A stretch of 48,441 bases of DNA, taken from the NCBI GenBank assembly GCA_027030405.1, contig JALVEZ010000007.1, positions 1-48,441 of the forward strand. The letters run 5' to 3'. This DNA comes from Hydrogenothermaceae bacterium. Its GTDB lineage: Bacteria; Aquificota; Aquificia; Aquificales; Hydrogenothermaceae. A model generated the notes under the pieces. It was not told the origin of the DNA. It saw only the letters and a list, made by a program, of their open reading frames with translations, and did no database searches. Each line of letters opens with the position of its first letter. The first letter of the stretch is position 1. Positions 15,511-23,355 of the stretch are shown in pieces. The translations under genes were made by a program, and so were the position numbers.

Positions 15511-16146
15511 TTATTCTTCTTTTTCTTTATAATCAGCTAAATCATAAACGATGTTTATAACAATATTTTCAAGTTCAAGGGCAAGATATTCCACTCTGGA
15601 TTTAAAGTACCAGTAAGCAGCTAAAGAAGGAATTGCTATTGATAAACCAAATGCAGTTGTTAATAACGCCTGTGAAATCCCAGCAGATAAAACCTCTGGA
15701 TTTCCTAATCCTTCTACAGATAATGCCTCGAAAACCTGAATCATACCTGTTACCGTTCCTAAAAAACCTAAAAGAGGGGCAATTGCTGCTATAGCTCCAA
15801 TTGCGTTTATATAACCTTCTAACTTTGGTAATTGAATTTTTGCAGCTTCTTCTGCTATTGTTGTTAATTCATCTTTAGCTCTTCTTCCTGTAACAAATGC
15901 ATTTAAAACAGCAGCTATTATTTCTGTGGCCAGAGAATCTTGATGTCTTGCAACTGCAAATGCATCTTGAATTCTTCCTTCTTTTATAAAAAATATTATC
16001 TCTTCTACGGTTTTCTTAGGTATAACTTTAGATTCTCTTAAAGAATAAGCCCTTTCAATAATTAAACCAATAACTATAGCACCTAAGAGAAGTAACGGAT
16101 ACATTAATGGCCCGCCTTTTTGGAACATTGAAATAATAAATTCCAC
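15511..16146 (-). CDS. exbB: ExbB/TolQ/MotA proton channel protein
   Basis: This 211-aa protein has three hydrophobic helices (about 13-32, 105-130, 155-180) and the conserved GLLGTVTGM-like loop (here PLLGFLGTVTGMIQVF). It is the pentameric proton channel that works with ExbD. GTG 16146 follows AGGAGG at 6 nt. It is preceded by a large TPR gene by 11 bp, so the TPR protein, ExbB and ExbD probably form one machine. Confidence 0.92.
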   Translation of the reverse strand: MEFIISMFQKGGPLMYPLLLLGAIVIGLIIERAYSLRESKVIPKKTVEEIIFFIKEGRIQDAFAVARHQDSLATEIIAAVLNAFVTGRRAKDELTTIAEEAAKIQLPKLEGYINAIGAIAAIAPLLGFLGTVTGMIQVFEALSVEGLGNPEVLSAGISQALLTTAFGLSIAIPSLAAYWYFKSRVEYLALELENIVINIVYDLADYKEKEE

Positions 16147-16157
16147 TTTCTTCCTCC

Positions 16158-18971
16158 TTATTTATTACATCTTGGCAGTTCTTTAAGTTTTTGAACAGTA
16201 AGGTTAAATATATTTTCGTCTTCAGCTTTAAGTAATGGTTTTATTATACACGAAGCTTCCATATCTTTTCCCTGTTCTTTTAAAATATCGGATGCTTCTA
16301 ATCTTGATTTTACAACAAATTCTTTTGCTTCAGGATAAAGATAAATGACATTTAAATAGTTATTTAGTGCTTTATCTTTTGCACCAGTCTGTTTATAAAT
16401 TTCTGCTAAAAGATAATAACTTTCAGCAACATGTTTATAATCACCGCCCTGTGTAGCTTCATTTAAATATTTGATTGCAGCTTTTAAGTTTCCGAGTTTA
16501 TATTCGATTTTACCTAAATAATATGCAAGATCACTTTTCATATCTGGATACTTGTTATACAGTTCTAAGAAATATTCTTTTGCTTTTTCATAATCTCCTG
16601 CTTTAAATAAAAGAGTTGCCAATTTAAACACGTTGTTATCGGTTTTTGGCAATGATTCATAATATTTAATGGCATCTTGAATATTACCTTCTTCTTCATA
16701 AATCGTTGCCAACAGTTCTTTAGCAGAAATTGCAAAGTTACCGTCTTTGTATTTTTTCAAATAGGCTTTTAATACTCTTTTTGCCTTATCTAAATTACCC
16801 ATCTTATAGTAAAGATATCCTAATTTATACCATGCGTATTCAGATTCATTTGCTTTTGATTTGATCAGATCGATATAAATCTTTTCTGCTTTTTGGTACT
16901 CACCTTTATCAATGTATGCTTCAGCAAGCTGTAATTTTAAAAGATTTACAAATGGATAATTTGGATATTTTTTTATAAAATCTTCTATCTGTTGTTCCAC
17001 AGAACCTTTTGATGATTTCATCTCTAAAACAGTTAGCTGATAAGCTGCATCTATTGCCTCAGGAGAATTAGCATATTTTTTTATGAAATTTTTATAAATC
17101 TTTCTTGCTTTTTCTACCTGTCCTAAATTGTAATAACTATCTCCGATTCTTAAAATACTTTTTTTAGCAAGGTCTGTATTCGGATATTTTTTTATAAATT
17201 TTTGAAACTCTTTTATAGCCCTTCTGTAATCACCAGTTGCAAAGAAAGAATAGGCGTAAAGATACGCAGATTTTACTGCAATATCGTCATTTCCTCTAGC
17301 TAATTTCTTTAAAATATCTCTTCTTTTTTGAATATCACCTTTGCTTAAATGTATATAACTTTTTAAGAATAAAGACTTTCTATCTTTTTTATCTTTAATT
17401 AATTTATAGGCAGTATCTATCATTCCTGCATTGAATGCACTTACAGCCTTCATGTAATTATCGTGGAAGTATTGGTAGGCTTTTTTATAATCTCCCTTTT
17501 CAAAGTAATACCATCCTAATAAGTCGTCTGCATATGCAGGATCGTATTTCTTTAGAACTTTAGCTACGCTTTTTAAAAGCTCAAGCTGTTTATTTTGATA
17601 ATAAATTTCAGCTAAAAACTTAAGAGCCTGTTCTTTTATTTTAGGATCTTTTGCATGATAAAAAGCTTCTTTGAGCATTTTTTCTGCTGTTTTGTAGTCT
17701 TTTGCATAAATTGCGGCATATCCTGCATAAAGTTTAAATAATGGATCATTTATTGTTTTCATGATATTAAGTGCATACTTGTATTTACCTATGTTGTAAG
17801 CAGAGATTGCCACTTTTTTCTTGATTATCTGCTTGTATTCAGGTGAAACATTCAATGCTTTTTGGATAAGAATATAAGCAGTTTCGTAATCACCTTGATT
17901 TGCATATTTTTCTGCTAATTTTACGTAAATATTTTGGGATAACACATCATCTCTCGTTTCTAAAATAGAAGCCATTTCTTCTGCACTTTTTAAGTCTCCT
18001 TTATTTAGATAAACAAATCCCAATCCATATAATGCATAGTCAGAGAGTTTATCAACTTTTCCAAAGTAAACTAAGAATTTATTGAATTTGTCTTCAGCCG
18101 TATCATAATCACCAATTCCAAGATAATCGAATCCAGAAATCAGTAATATATGTTTAAAGTAAGGAGATTTTTCACCGAAATCTGTAGTGTATTTTAATGA
18201 ATCGTTGTATAGTTTTTTGTAAAGATATATATAGCTTTTTGTGTATCTACAATAGTTAACAGTGTTTATCTCTACATCTGTGCATTTTAAAGGCTTTAAA
18301 AGTTCAAATGCTTCATCTTTTTTGTTATTTAAAATCAGTAAAACACCTTTCCATAAAAGGTAGTCGTTTTTATACTGTGGAAGATAAATTTTTGAAAATG
18401 TTTTTTGAGCTTTTTCGTAATTCTTTGTTTTTAAATACATAATAACTGCAGATAAACAACTTTCTTCTTTTAACTCAAATTCACCTTTAAAATTACATGC
18501 CAGCTCAAAATATTTCTGGGATTTTTGCTCATTTTTCAGTTTATATTCTATTAATCCTAAAAGATATAAAGCTTTCGCAGTAATAGGATCTTCTGTATAT
18601 TTTTCAATTATTTTTTTTAGTTTATCTTCAGCTGAAATGTATAGACCTTTTTCATAATCATCTATTGCAGAAGCAAGTAATGCATTTTTTCTTGGAAATC
18701 CGAATGTTACTTTAGGTTTATTTAGTTCACCAATGACAGGTGGAACATCTTTAGGTGGATAAGGCGGTATCTCTTTTGATATTATTATCATACTGAGATT
18801 AACTTGATAATTTAATTTTTTCGGTGGATACACAGGTGTTCTGTGTTCTATCTTTTTATTTTCAATTTCAATAGGAAATACAACTTCTGGAACTTTTATC
18901 TGGGAAACTTTTCCAAAGGAAACATAAACAAATCCTATTAAAGCAATGATTAATAGATTAATTTTCTTCAA
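16158..18971 (-). CDS. Large exported TPR-repeat protein
   Basis: A signal peptide (residues 1-20, ending FVYVSFG) precedes a Pro/Lys-rich stretch (about 50-90, PPYPPKDVPP) and then more than 20 tetratricopeptide-like helix pairs to the end of 937 aa, such as YSFFATGDYRRAIKEFQKF and YKLGYLYYKMGNLDKAKRV-type units. The start is TTG (18971) with AGAGGT 8 nt upstream, overlapping the ribF end by 14 bp. The product is probably periplasmic or outer-membrane anchored by other means, as no lipobox Cys is seen. With exbBD next to it, it may be the load-bearing partner of the proton motor, in the manner of CpoB or gliding-motor TPR proteins; this is inference. Confidence 0.8.
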   Translation of the reverse strand: MKKINLLIIALIGFVYVSFGKVSQIKVPEVVFPIEIENKKIEHRTPVYPPKKLNYQVNLSMIIISKEIPPYPPKDVPPVIGELNKPKVTFGFPRKNALLASAIDDYEKGLYISAEDKLKKIIEKYTEDPITAKALYLLGLIEYKLKNEQKSQKYFELACNFKGEFELKEESCLSAVIMYLKTKNYEKAQKTFSKIYLPQYKNDYLLWKGVLLILNNKKDEAFELLKPLKCTDVEINTVNYCRYTKSYIYLYKKLYNDSLKYTTDFGEKSPYFKHILLISGFDYLGIGDYDTAEDKFNKFLVYFGKVDKLSDYALYGLGFVYLNKGDLKSAEEMASILETRDDVLSQNIYVKLAEKYANQGDYETAYILIQKALNVSPEYKQIIKKKVAISAYNIGKYKYALNIMKTINDPLFKLYAGYAAIYAKDYKTAEKMLKEAFYHAKDPKIKEQALKFLAEIYYQNKQLELLKSVAKVLKKYDPAYADDLLGWYYFEKGDYKKAYQYFHDNYMKAVSAFNAGMIDTAYKLIKDKKDRKSLFLKSYIHLSKGDIQKRRDILKKLARGNDDIAVKSAYLYAYSFFATGDYRRAIKEFQKFIKKYPNTDLAKKSILRIGDSYYNLGQVEKARKIYKNFIKKYANSPEAIDAAYQLTVLEMKSSKGSVEQQIEDFIKKYPNYPFVNLLKLQLAEAYIDKGEYQKAEKIYIDLIKSKANESEYAWYKLGYLYYKMGNLDKAKRVLKAYLKKYKDGNFAISAKELLATIYEEEGNIQDAIKYYESLPKTDNNVFKLATLLFKAGDYEKAKEYFLELYNKYPDMKSDLAYYLGKIEYKLGNLKAAIKYLNEATQGGDYKHVAESYYLLAEIYKQTGAKDKALNNYLNVIYLYPEAKEFVVKSRLEASDILKEQGKDMEASCIIKPLLKAEDENIFNLTVQKLKELPRCNK

Positions 18972-19920
18972 TTTTTAGTACCTCTTTAGTTTGGATTATA
19001 TCTTTTTTTATTTGATTGGTTAAATCTTCTAAGCTATTGAATTTCATCTCTGGGCGTAAAAACTTTTTAAACATAACTTTTACAAGATTAAAATCTTTCT
19101 GTTCAAATTTTCCAATTATATGAACTTCAATAACAGGCTCTTTTCCATCTACTGTTGGTCTAATTCCGTAGTTAATTACAGCAGGATATCTCTTTTCATT
19201 AATTATAGCATATCCTGCGTACACTCCTTTTTTTAAACAAAAATCTTCAGGGGGTTTTATATTAATTGTAGGAATTCCAATTCTCTGACCTAATTTATTC
19301 CCTTCTTGAACTTTTCCTAATATACAAAATGTTCTTCCTAATAGCTTTTCAGCTTCTTCTAATTTTCCTTCTTTTAAAAGACTTCTTATTTCTGTGCTGC
19401 TAACTTTATGTTTTTCTATTTGTATCGGTTCTATCTCTTCAACTTCAAAACCTAATTTTTTTCCAATCTGTTTTGCCAGTTTAACATCTCCACTTTTTTT
19501 ATATCCAAATTTCCAGTCCTTACCTACTAAAATTTTTGTACATCTAACTTTTTCTTTTAAAAATTTTAAAAAATCTTCTGGACTTTTTTTATAAAAATTT
19601 TTATCAAAATTTATAACCAATACATAATTTATTCCTTCTTTTGCGAATAGATAAGCCCTTGTTTCTAAATTTGTTATTGAACAGATATGCTTATCTGAAC
19701 TAAAAATTTTTTTAGGATGCGGGTTAAATGTGATAACAACAGATTTTTTTCCTTCTTTTTGGGCTTCTTCTTTTAATTTCTTTATAATTTCCTTGTGCCC
19801 TATGTGAAGCCCGTCAAAATTACCAATCGTGCATACAGTTTCATCTTTTAGTGGCAGATCTTTTTCTGAGATGATTATATTACTAATAATTTCTTCGATT
19901 TTGTCTAAAGATGTTTTCAT
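18958..19920 (-). CDS. ribF: Bifunctional riboflavin kinase / FAD synthetase
   Basis: The N-terminal adenylyltransferase domain has TIGNFDGLHIGH and the STEIRSLL motif; the C-terminal kinase domain has GIPTINI and GVYAGYA. Together they convert riboflavin to FMN and then FAD. The frame opens at ATG 19944 overlapping recX, but ATG 19920 has GGAG 4 nt before it and is preferred (320 aa). There is no FMN riboswitch upstream, consistent with its place inside an operon after recX. Confidence 0.93.
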   Translation of the reverse strand: MKTSLDKIEEIISNIIISEKDLPLKDETVCTIGNFDGLHIGHKEIIKKLKEEAQKEGKKSVVITFNPHPKKIFSSDKHICSITNLETRAYLFAKEGINYVLVINFDKNFYKKSPEDFLKFLKEKVRCTKILVGKDWKFGYKKSGDVKLAKQIGKKLGFEVEEIEPIQIEKHKVSSTEIRSLLKEGKLEEAEKLLGRTFCILGKVQEGNKLGQRIGIPTINIKPPEDFCLKKGVYAGYAIINEKRYPAVINYGIRPTVDGKEPVIEVHIIGKFEQKDFNLVKVMFKKFLRPEMKFNSLEDLTNQIKKDIIQTKEVLKIEEN

Positions 19921-19936
19921 TCTACTCCAGTTTAAG

Positions 19937-20344
19937 TTATTCATTAAGAAAAATTGCTGTAGCTTCTTGAATTACAGAATATTTAAAGCCTCTATTCTTT
20001 AAAAATTTTACTATATTTTGATAGTTTTTTTCTTTTTTGAATTTATTTCTAAGTAGATAAAGGGCAGATTCTAACTCTTCTTCATAACTGAAATTAATAT
20101 TTGAAATACCTTTTCTGAATAGTTTTGATTTTAGTTTAAGTTCACTTTCACCTTTTTGTATGGCTAGCTCTTTATATCTATTGAGGAGTTTTTCGTCGTT
20201 GATGTATCCTTCTTTTTTTAGATAATTTATGGTTTCTTCGATATCTTTTTCTGAAAATCCTTTTTGAAACAGTTTTTGACGAAGTTCTTTTTCAAAGTAA
20301 TCTTTTTTTGCTAAAAGTTTAAATGCGTAACTTAGTGTGTTCAC
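19937..20344 (-). CDS. recX: RecX-family regulator of RecA
   Basis: This 135-aa, all-helical, basic protein has the RecX repeat pattern (SEKDIEETINYLKKEGYIND, 20 residues, is typical). RecX caps or destabilises RecA filaments. The GTG start overlaps the pilT-like stop (GTGA). It is one gene away from recA, with the pilT-like gene in between; co-transcription with recA is likely. Confidence 0.85.
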   Translation of the reverse strand: MNTLSYAFKLLAKKDYFEKELRQKLFQKGFSEKDIEETINYLKKEGYINDEKLLNRYKELAIQKGESELKLKSKLFRKGISNINFSYEEELESALYLLRNKFKKEKNYQNIVKFLKNRGFKYSVIQEATAIFLNE

Positions 20345-21468
20345 TCATTACTACCTTGTTGTCTATAGAAAAACTCATCACTGAACTCACCTGATGAGAT
20401 ACCTTTCATTTTTAATGCAAGATCAGAAGGATTTGTTGCATACAAGAGGGCATCTTCTTTGGATATGTATCCTCTTTCATACAGATCCATTATTGATTGG
20501 TCGAAAGTTTGCATTCCATACTGTTTATGACCTTTTTCCATCAGTTCGTCGATCTGAACAAATTTATCTGGATCTTGTATAGCGTCAAATACGGCACCTT
20601 GATTAAGCAGAATTTCTACTGCAGGAACAAGTCCAGGCTGGTCGCTTCTCGGTATCAATCTTTGAGAGATAACTGCTTTTAATGTACTTGCAAGTAATAA
20701 TCTTATATGATTTTGAGAGTCTTTGGGAAATACATCAATTATTCTATTTATTGTTTCCTTAGCGTCTGTTGTGTGTAATGTAGAAAAAACAAGATGTCCT
20801 GTTTCTGCTGCTCTAAGAGCCGTTTCTATCGTTTCTAAATCCCTCATTTCCCCAACCATAATAACATCAGGGTCTTCCCTCAATGCAGCTTTTAAAGCAG
20901 TTGCAAATTCCTGTGTATCTATTCCAATTTCCCTTTGGACAATATATGATTTATTATCTCTAAATACATATTCTATAGGATCTTCAAGTGTAATTATGAC
21001 ATCATCTATCATTTTATTTCTATAATTTATCATTGAAGCAAGAGTTGTTGACTTACCTGTTCCTGTAGGGCCAGTTACAAGAACAATTCCTCTTTTTTCT
21101 AAAGCTATATCATAAAGTTTTTTAGGTAGATGTAGGCTATCTATATCAGGTATATCCATTTTAAGAGTTCTAAAAGCAAATGCGTATGATCCTCTTTGTC
21201 TGTAAATATTTACTCTAAATCTACTAACTCCAGATATTGAGTAAGAAAGATCAATTTCCCCAAATTCCTCCAAATGTTTTCTATGTCTTTCTGTTTGAAC
21301 TATATAATCAAGGAAAATATCAATATCATTTATATTAATTTCCTTATCTACAAGTTTAACTAACCTTTTATTAATTCTGACTAATGGCGGTGTGTTTATT
21401 TTTATATGTATATCTGATGCACCTTCATTTACAGCCATAGTTAATATTTCATCAAGGTTCATTTCCAT
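20341..21468 (-). CDS. pilT: PilT/PilU-type twitching motility ATPase
   Basis: This 375-aa secretion-family ATPase has Walker A GPTGTGKS (133-140), an Asp box (TLEDPIE), Walker B VGEMRDLET and a His box (STLHTTDA). The C-terminal GMQTFDQSIMDLYERGYI segment fits PilT/PilU, which retracts type IV pili. No pilus structural genes are nearby. ATG 21468 touches a GGGGGA tract, so ATG 21462 (6 nt further) may be the true start. It lies 24 bp after recA. Confidence 0.9.
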   Translation of the reverse strand: MEMNLDEILTMAVNEGASDIHIKINTPPLVRINKRLVKLVDKEININDIDIFLDYIVQTERHRKHLEEFGEIDLSYSISGVSRFRVNIYRQRGSYAFAFRTLKMDIPDIDSLHLPKKLYDIALEKRGIVLVTGPTGTGKSTTLASMINYRNKMIDDVIITLEDPIEYVFRDNKSYIVQREIGIDTQEFATALKAALREDPDVIMVGEMRDLETIETALRAAETGHLVFSTLHTTDAKETINRIIDVFPKDSQNHIRLLLASTLKAVISQRLIPRSDQPGLVPAVEILLNQGAVFDAIQDPDKFVQIDELMEKGHKQYGMQTFDQSIMDLYERGYISKEDALLYATNPSDLALKMKGISSGEFSDEFFYRQQGSNE

Positions 21469-21492
21469 TCCCCCAAAATTTAAGCAAATTGT

Positions 21493-22506
21493 TTATTGAT
21501 TTTCGATGTTAGCCATTATTTTCCTTTTCAATTCTTCGAAAATTTCAGGATTCTCTTTAAGGAACTCTTTTGCTTTTTCCCTTCCTTGACCAATTTTTTG
21601 ATCACCGTATGAATACCAGGCACCACTTTTTTTAATAAGACCGAATTTTTCACCTAAATCAAGAATTTCTCCTGTCTGAGAAATACCCTCTCCGTATAAT
21701 ATATCAAATTCTGCTTCTTTAAATGGAGGTGCAAGTTTATTTTTAACAACTTTAACTTTAACCCTACTTCCTACTCTTTCTCCTGAGTCTTTTATATCAC
21801 TTTTTCTGACTTCCAATCTTAAATCTGCAAAGAACTTAATAGCTCTTCCACCTGTTGTTGTTTCAGGATTTCCGAACATCACTCCAACTTTTTCTCTTAT
21901 CTGATTTATTAAGACTAAAGAAGTATTACTTTTATTTACTGCACCTTTTAAAACCCTCATAGCTTTTGACATCAATCTTGCATGTAGACCTATATTTGAA
22001 TCTTCTATGTCACCTTCAAGCTCTGCTTTTGGAACAAGAGCTGCAACAGAGTCTATCACTACAATATCAATAACACCACTTCTGATTAATGCTTCTGCAA
22101 TTTCAAGTGCCTGTTCACCATAATCAGGTTGAGAAATAATAAGATTATCTAAATCAACTCCAATTGCTTTTGCATATTTAGGATCAAATGCATGTTCAGC
22201 ATCAATGAAGACTGCTTTCCCACCATTTTTTTGAGCTTCTGCAATCATATGAAGTGTTAAGGTTGTTTTACCAGATGATTCTGGCCCATAAATCTCTATA
22301 ACTCTTCCTTTTGGGATACCTCCGATTCCTATTGCTAAATCAAGTGTTAGAGATCCTGTTGGAATTGCTTCAATATTTCTGACTGCATCAGATGAAAAGG
22401 TCATTACGGAACCTTTACCGAATTTCTTTTCAATTTGTGCTAACGCAGCTTCTAAAGCTTTTTTCTTAGCTTGAAGCTCTTTATCCATAACCTGTTCGTT
22501 ACTCAT
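21493..22506 (-). CDS. recA: Recombinase RecA
   Basis: This 337-aa protein has Walker [10 protein letters not shown] (74-82), the preceding [18 protein letters not shown], loop L1/L2 segments around [14 protein letters not shown], and Walker [10 protein letters not shown]. RecA forms the ATP-dependent strand-exchange filament and triggers SOS where LexA exists. GGAGG lies 6 nt before ATG 22506. I see no clear LexA box in the 88-bp upstream gap. It is followed by pilT-like and recX. Confidence 0.98.
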   Translation of the reverse strand: MSNEQVMDKELQAKKKALEAALAQIEKKFGKGSVMTFSSDAVRNIEAIPTGSLTLDLAIGIGGIPKGRVIEIYGPESSGKTTLTLHMIAEAQKNGGKAVFIDAEHAFDPKYAKAIGVDLDNLIISQPDYGEQALEIAEALIRSGVIDIVVIDSVAALVPKAELEGDIEDSNIGLHARLMSKAMRVLKGAVNKSNTSLVLINQIREKVGVMFGNPETTTGGRAIKFFADLRLEVRKSDIKDSGERVGSRVKVKVVKNKLAPPFKEAEFDILYGEGISQTGEILDLGEKFGLIKKSGAWYSYGDQKIGQGREKAKEFLKENPEIFEELKRKIMANIENQ

Positions 22507-22550
22507 ATGTTTCCTCCAGATGAAAAATTAGATAAATCAATATACATTTA

Positions 22551-22588
22551 AAAATAAAAATTTCAATCTTTTTTAAGTGTTTGAAATT
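22551..22588 (-). terminator. Possible AT-only terminator after gatC
   Basis: On the minus strand AATTTCAA and TTGAAATT (8-bp perfect arms, 14-nt loop; 22581-22588 and 22559-22566) are followed by a T-rich tract (22551-22558). A/T-only stem, so modest confidence; it separates gatC from recA. Confidence 0.45.
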
Positions 22589-22594
22589 GCTTTA

Positions 22595-22885
22595 TTATTC
22601 TCCACCTACCACCCTTGGAACGATGAAGAAACCATCTTCAGCAAGAGGTGCATTTTTTAAAGAAAGTTCTTTTGGAAGACTTTCTTCTGGTTCATCTTCT
22701 CTCATTGGTGTTTCTATATTGATAAGTTCGTAATATGGTTCTACATCCTTTGTATTTAACTCTTCGAGCTTTTCTATGAAATCAATAATTTTAGGAAGTT
22801 GTTCTGAAAACATTTGGATTTCTTCTTCTTTTAATTCCAATTTAGATAGTTTTGCTACTTTAATAACTTCGTTTTTATCTAGCAT
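22595..22885 (-). CDS. gatC: Asp-tRNA(Asn)/Glu-tRNA(Gln) amidotransferase subunit C
   Basis: This 96-aa GatC has the N-terminal helices VIKVAKLSKLELKEEE, the middle region with EELNTKDVEPYYE, and the C-terminal segment with DEPEESLPKE and FFIVPRVV. GatC bridges GatA and GatB in the complex that amidates mischarged Glu-tRNA(Gln)/Asp-tRNA(Asn). gatA and gatB are not in the window, so the subunits are encoded apart. AAAGGAG precedes ATG 22885. Confidence 0.93.
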   Translation of the reverse strand: MLDKNEVIKVAKLSKLELKEEEIQMFSEQLPKIIDFIEKLEELNTKDVEPYYELINIETPMREDEPEESLPKELSLKNAPLAEDGFFIVPRVVGGE

Positions 22886-22984
22886 TCTAAAGCTCCTTTT
22901 CCGATTTTTTCATAATTATTAATAAGTTATGATGTTTGTCATTTTTTAATAAGATTATGCGTATTACATTATAGTATACAAGAA

Positions 22985-23012
22985 TTGATATGAAAAATCT
23001 TTATTTTATATA
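22985..23012 (+). promoter_or_regulatory. Candidate promoter for the C-rich small RNA
   Basis: TTGATA (22985-22990), a 16-bp spacer and TATATA (23007-23012) on the plus strand predict a start around 23019, at the beginning of the C-rich tract. Confidence 0.45.
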
Positions 23013-23018
23013 TAGTTA

Positions 23019-23073
23019 TCCCCCTCCCTCCCCTCCATTTCCTGCGGGTTGAGTTTCTCAACCCGCCTTTTTT
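23019..23073 (+). ncRNA. Candidate C-rich small RNA with intrinsic terminator
   Basis: The roughly 55-nt predicted transcript has three parts: a 5' pyrimidine tract (about 23020-23036) with three CCTCC motifs, an unstructured link, and a strong 10-bp GC-rich terminator stem followed by six T. No protein gene lies upstream on this strand, so the terminator needs its own transcript. CCTCC equals the anti-Shine-Dalgarno core of 16S rRNA, so the RNA could pair with GGAGG ribosome-binding sites, which many genes here use. Existence and role are inferred. Confidence 0.5.
23044..23073 (+). terminator. Strong intrinsic terminator, plus-strand orientation
   Basis: GCGGGTTGAG (23044-23053) and CTCAACCCGC (23057-23066) pair perfectly around a TTT loop, followed by six T at 23068-23073. 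The minus strand has no T tract after the stem, so it acts on plus-strand transcription. Confidence 0.85.
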
Positions 23074-23082
23074 ATAAGAAAA

Positions 23083-23355
23083 TCAAATTAATACACCTGT
23101 TTCTATGGTTGTTTTTATTATCAAGTCTACTTTTCTTTCTACTCCATAATCTTCAACTTTAACTAAAAATTTTATTTTATCTCTGTGGGAAATTTCTTTA
23201 TTAGTGATTATCAGCAAATCTATGTCTCCGCCTTTTATGTTTAAGTCTCTGTTTCTGCTCCCGAAAAGGTAAATTTTGACGTCTGTTCCAAAAACTTCTT
23301 CTCCAGCTTTTTTTATAGCCTCAATTTCTTGCTTTGAACGCCTTACCTTTGTAAT
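23083..23355 (-). CDS. Orphan MNT-type nucleotidyltransferase lacking a standard start codon
   Basis: The frame ending TGA at 23083-23085 encodes a minimal nucleotidyltransferase. It has FGSR, then GGDIDLL with the two catalytic Asp, and the third Asp in RKVDLII. The frame is closed upstream by TAG at 23368-23370 and contains no ATG, GTG or TTG before the conserved core. An ATT at 23353-23355 overlaps the topA stop by one base (TAATT), exactly where a TAATG coupled start would be, giving 90 aa. It is either an ATT-initiated gene coupled to topA or a gene that lost its start. No HEPN partner is adjacent, unlike the MntA gene at 42521. Confidence 0.7.
   Translation of the reverse strand: MTKVRRSKQEIEAIKKAGEEVFGTDVKIYLFGSRNRDLNIKGGDIDLLIITNKEISHRDKIKFLVKVEDYGVERKVDLIIKTTIETGVLI

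Noticed and set aside
19945-20344. FMN riboswitch for ribF
   Set aside because: The upstream DNA is the recX coding sequence with no RFN-element-like structure visible.
22507-22594. LexA/SOS box upstream of recA
   Set aside because: No convincing CTG-N10-CAG or GAAC-N4-GTTC match is visible; the main structure is an AT-only inverted repeat better read as a gatC terminator.
22886-23018. tRNA or other structured RNA gene upstream of gatC
   Set aside because: No cloverleaf-type arms or TTCGA-like T loop are visible; only the C-rich transcript with a terminator stands out.
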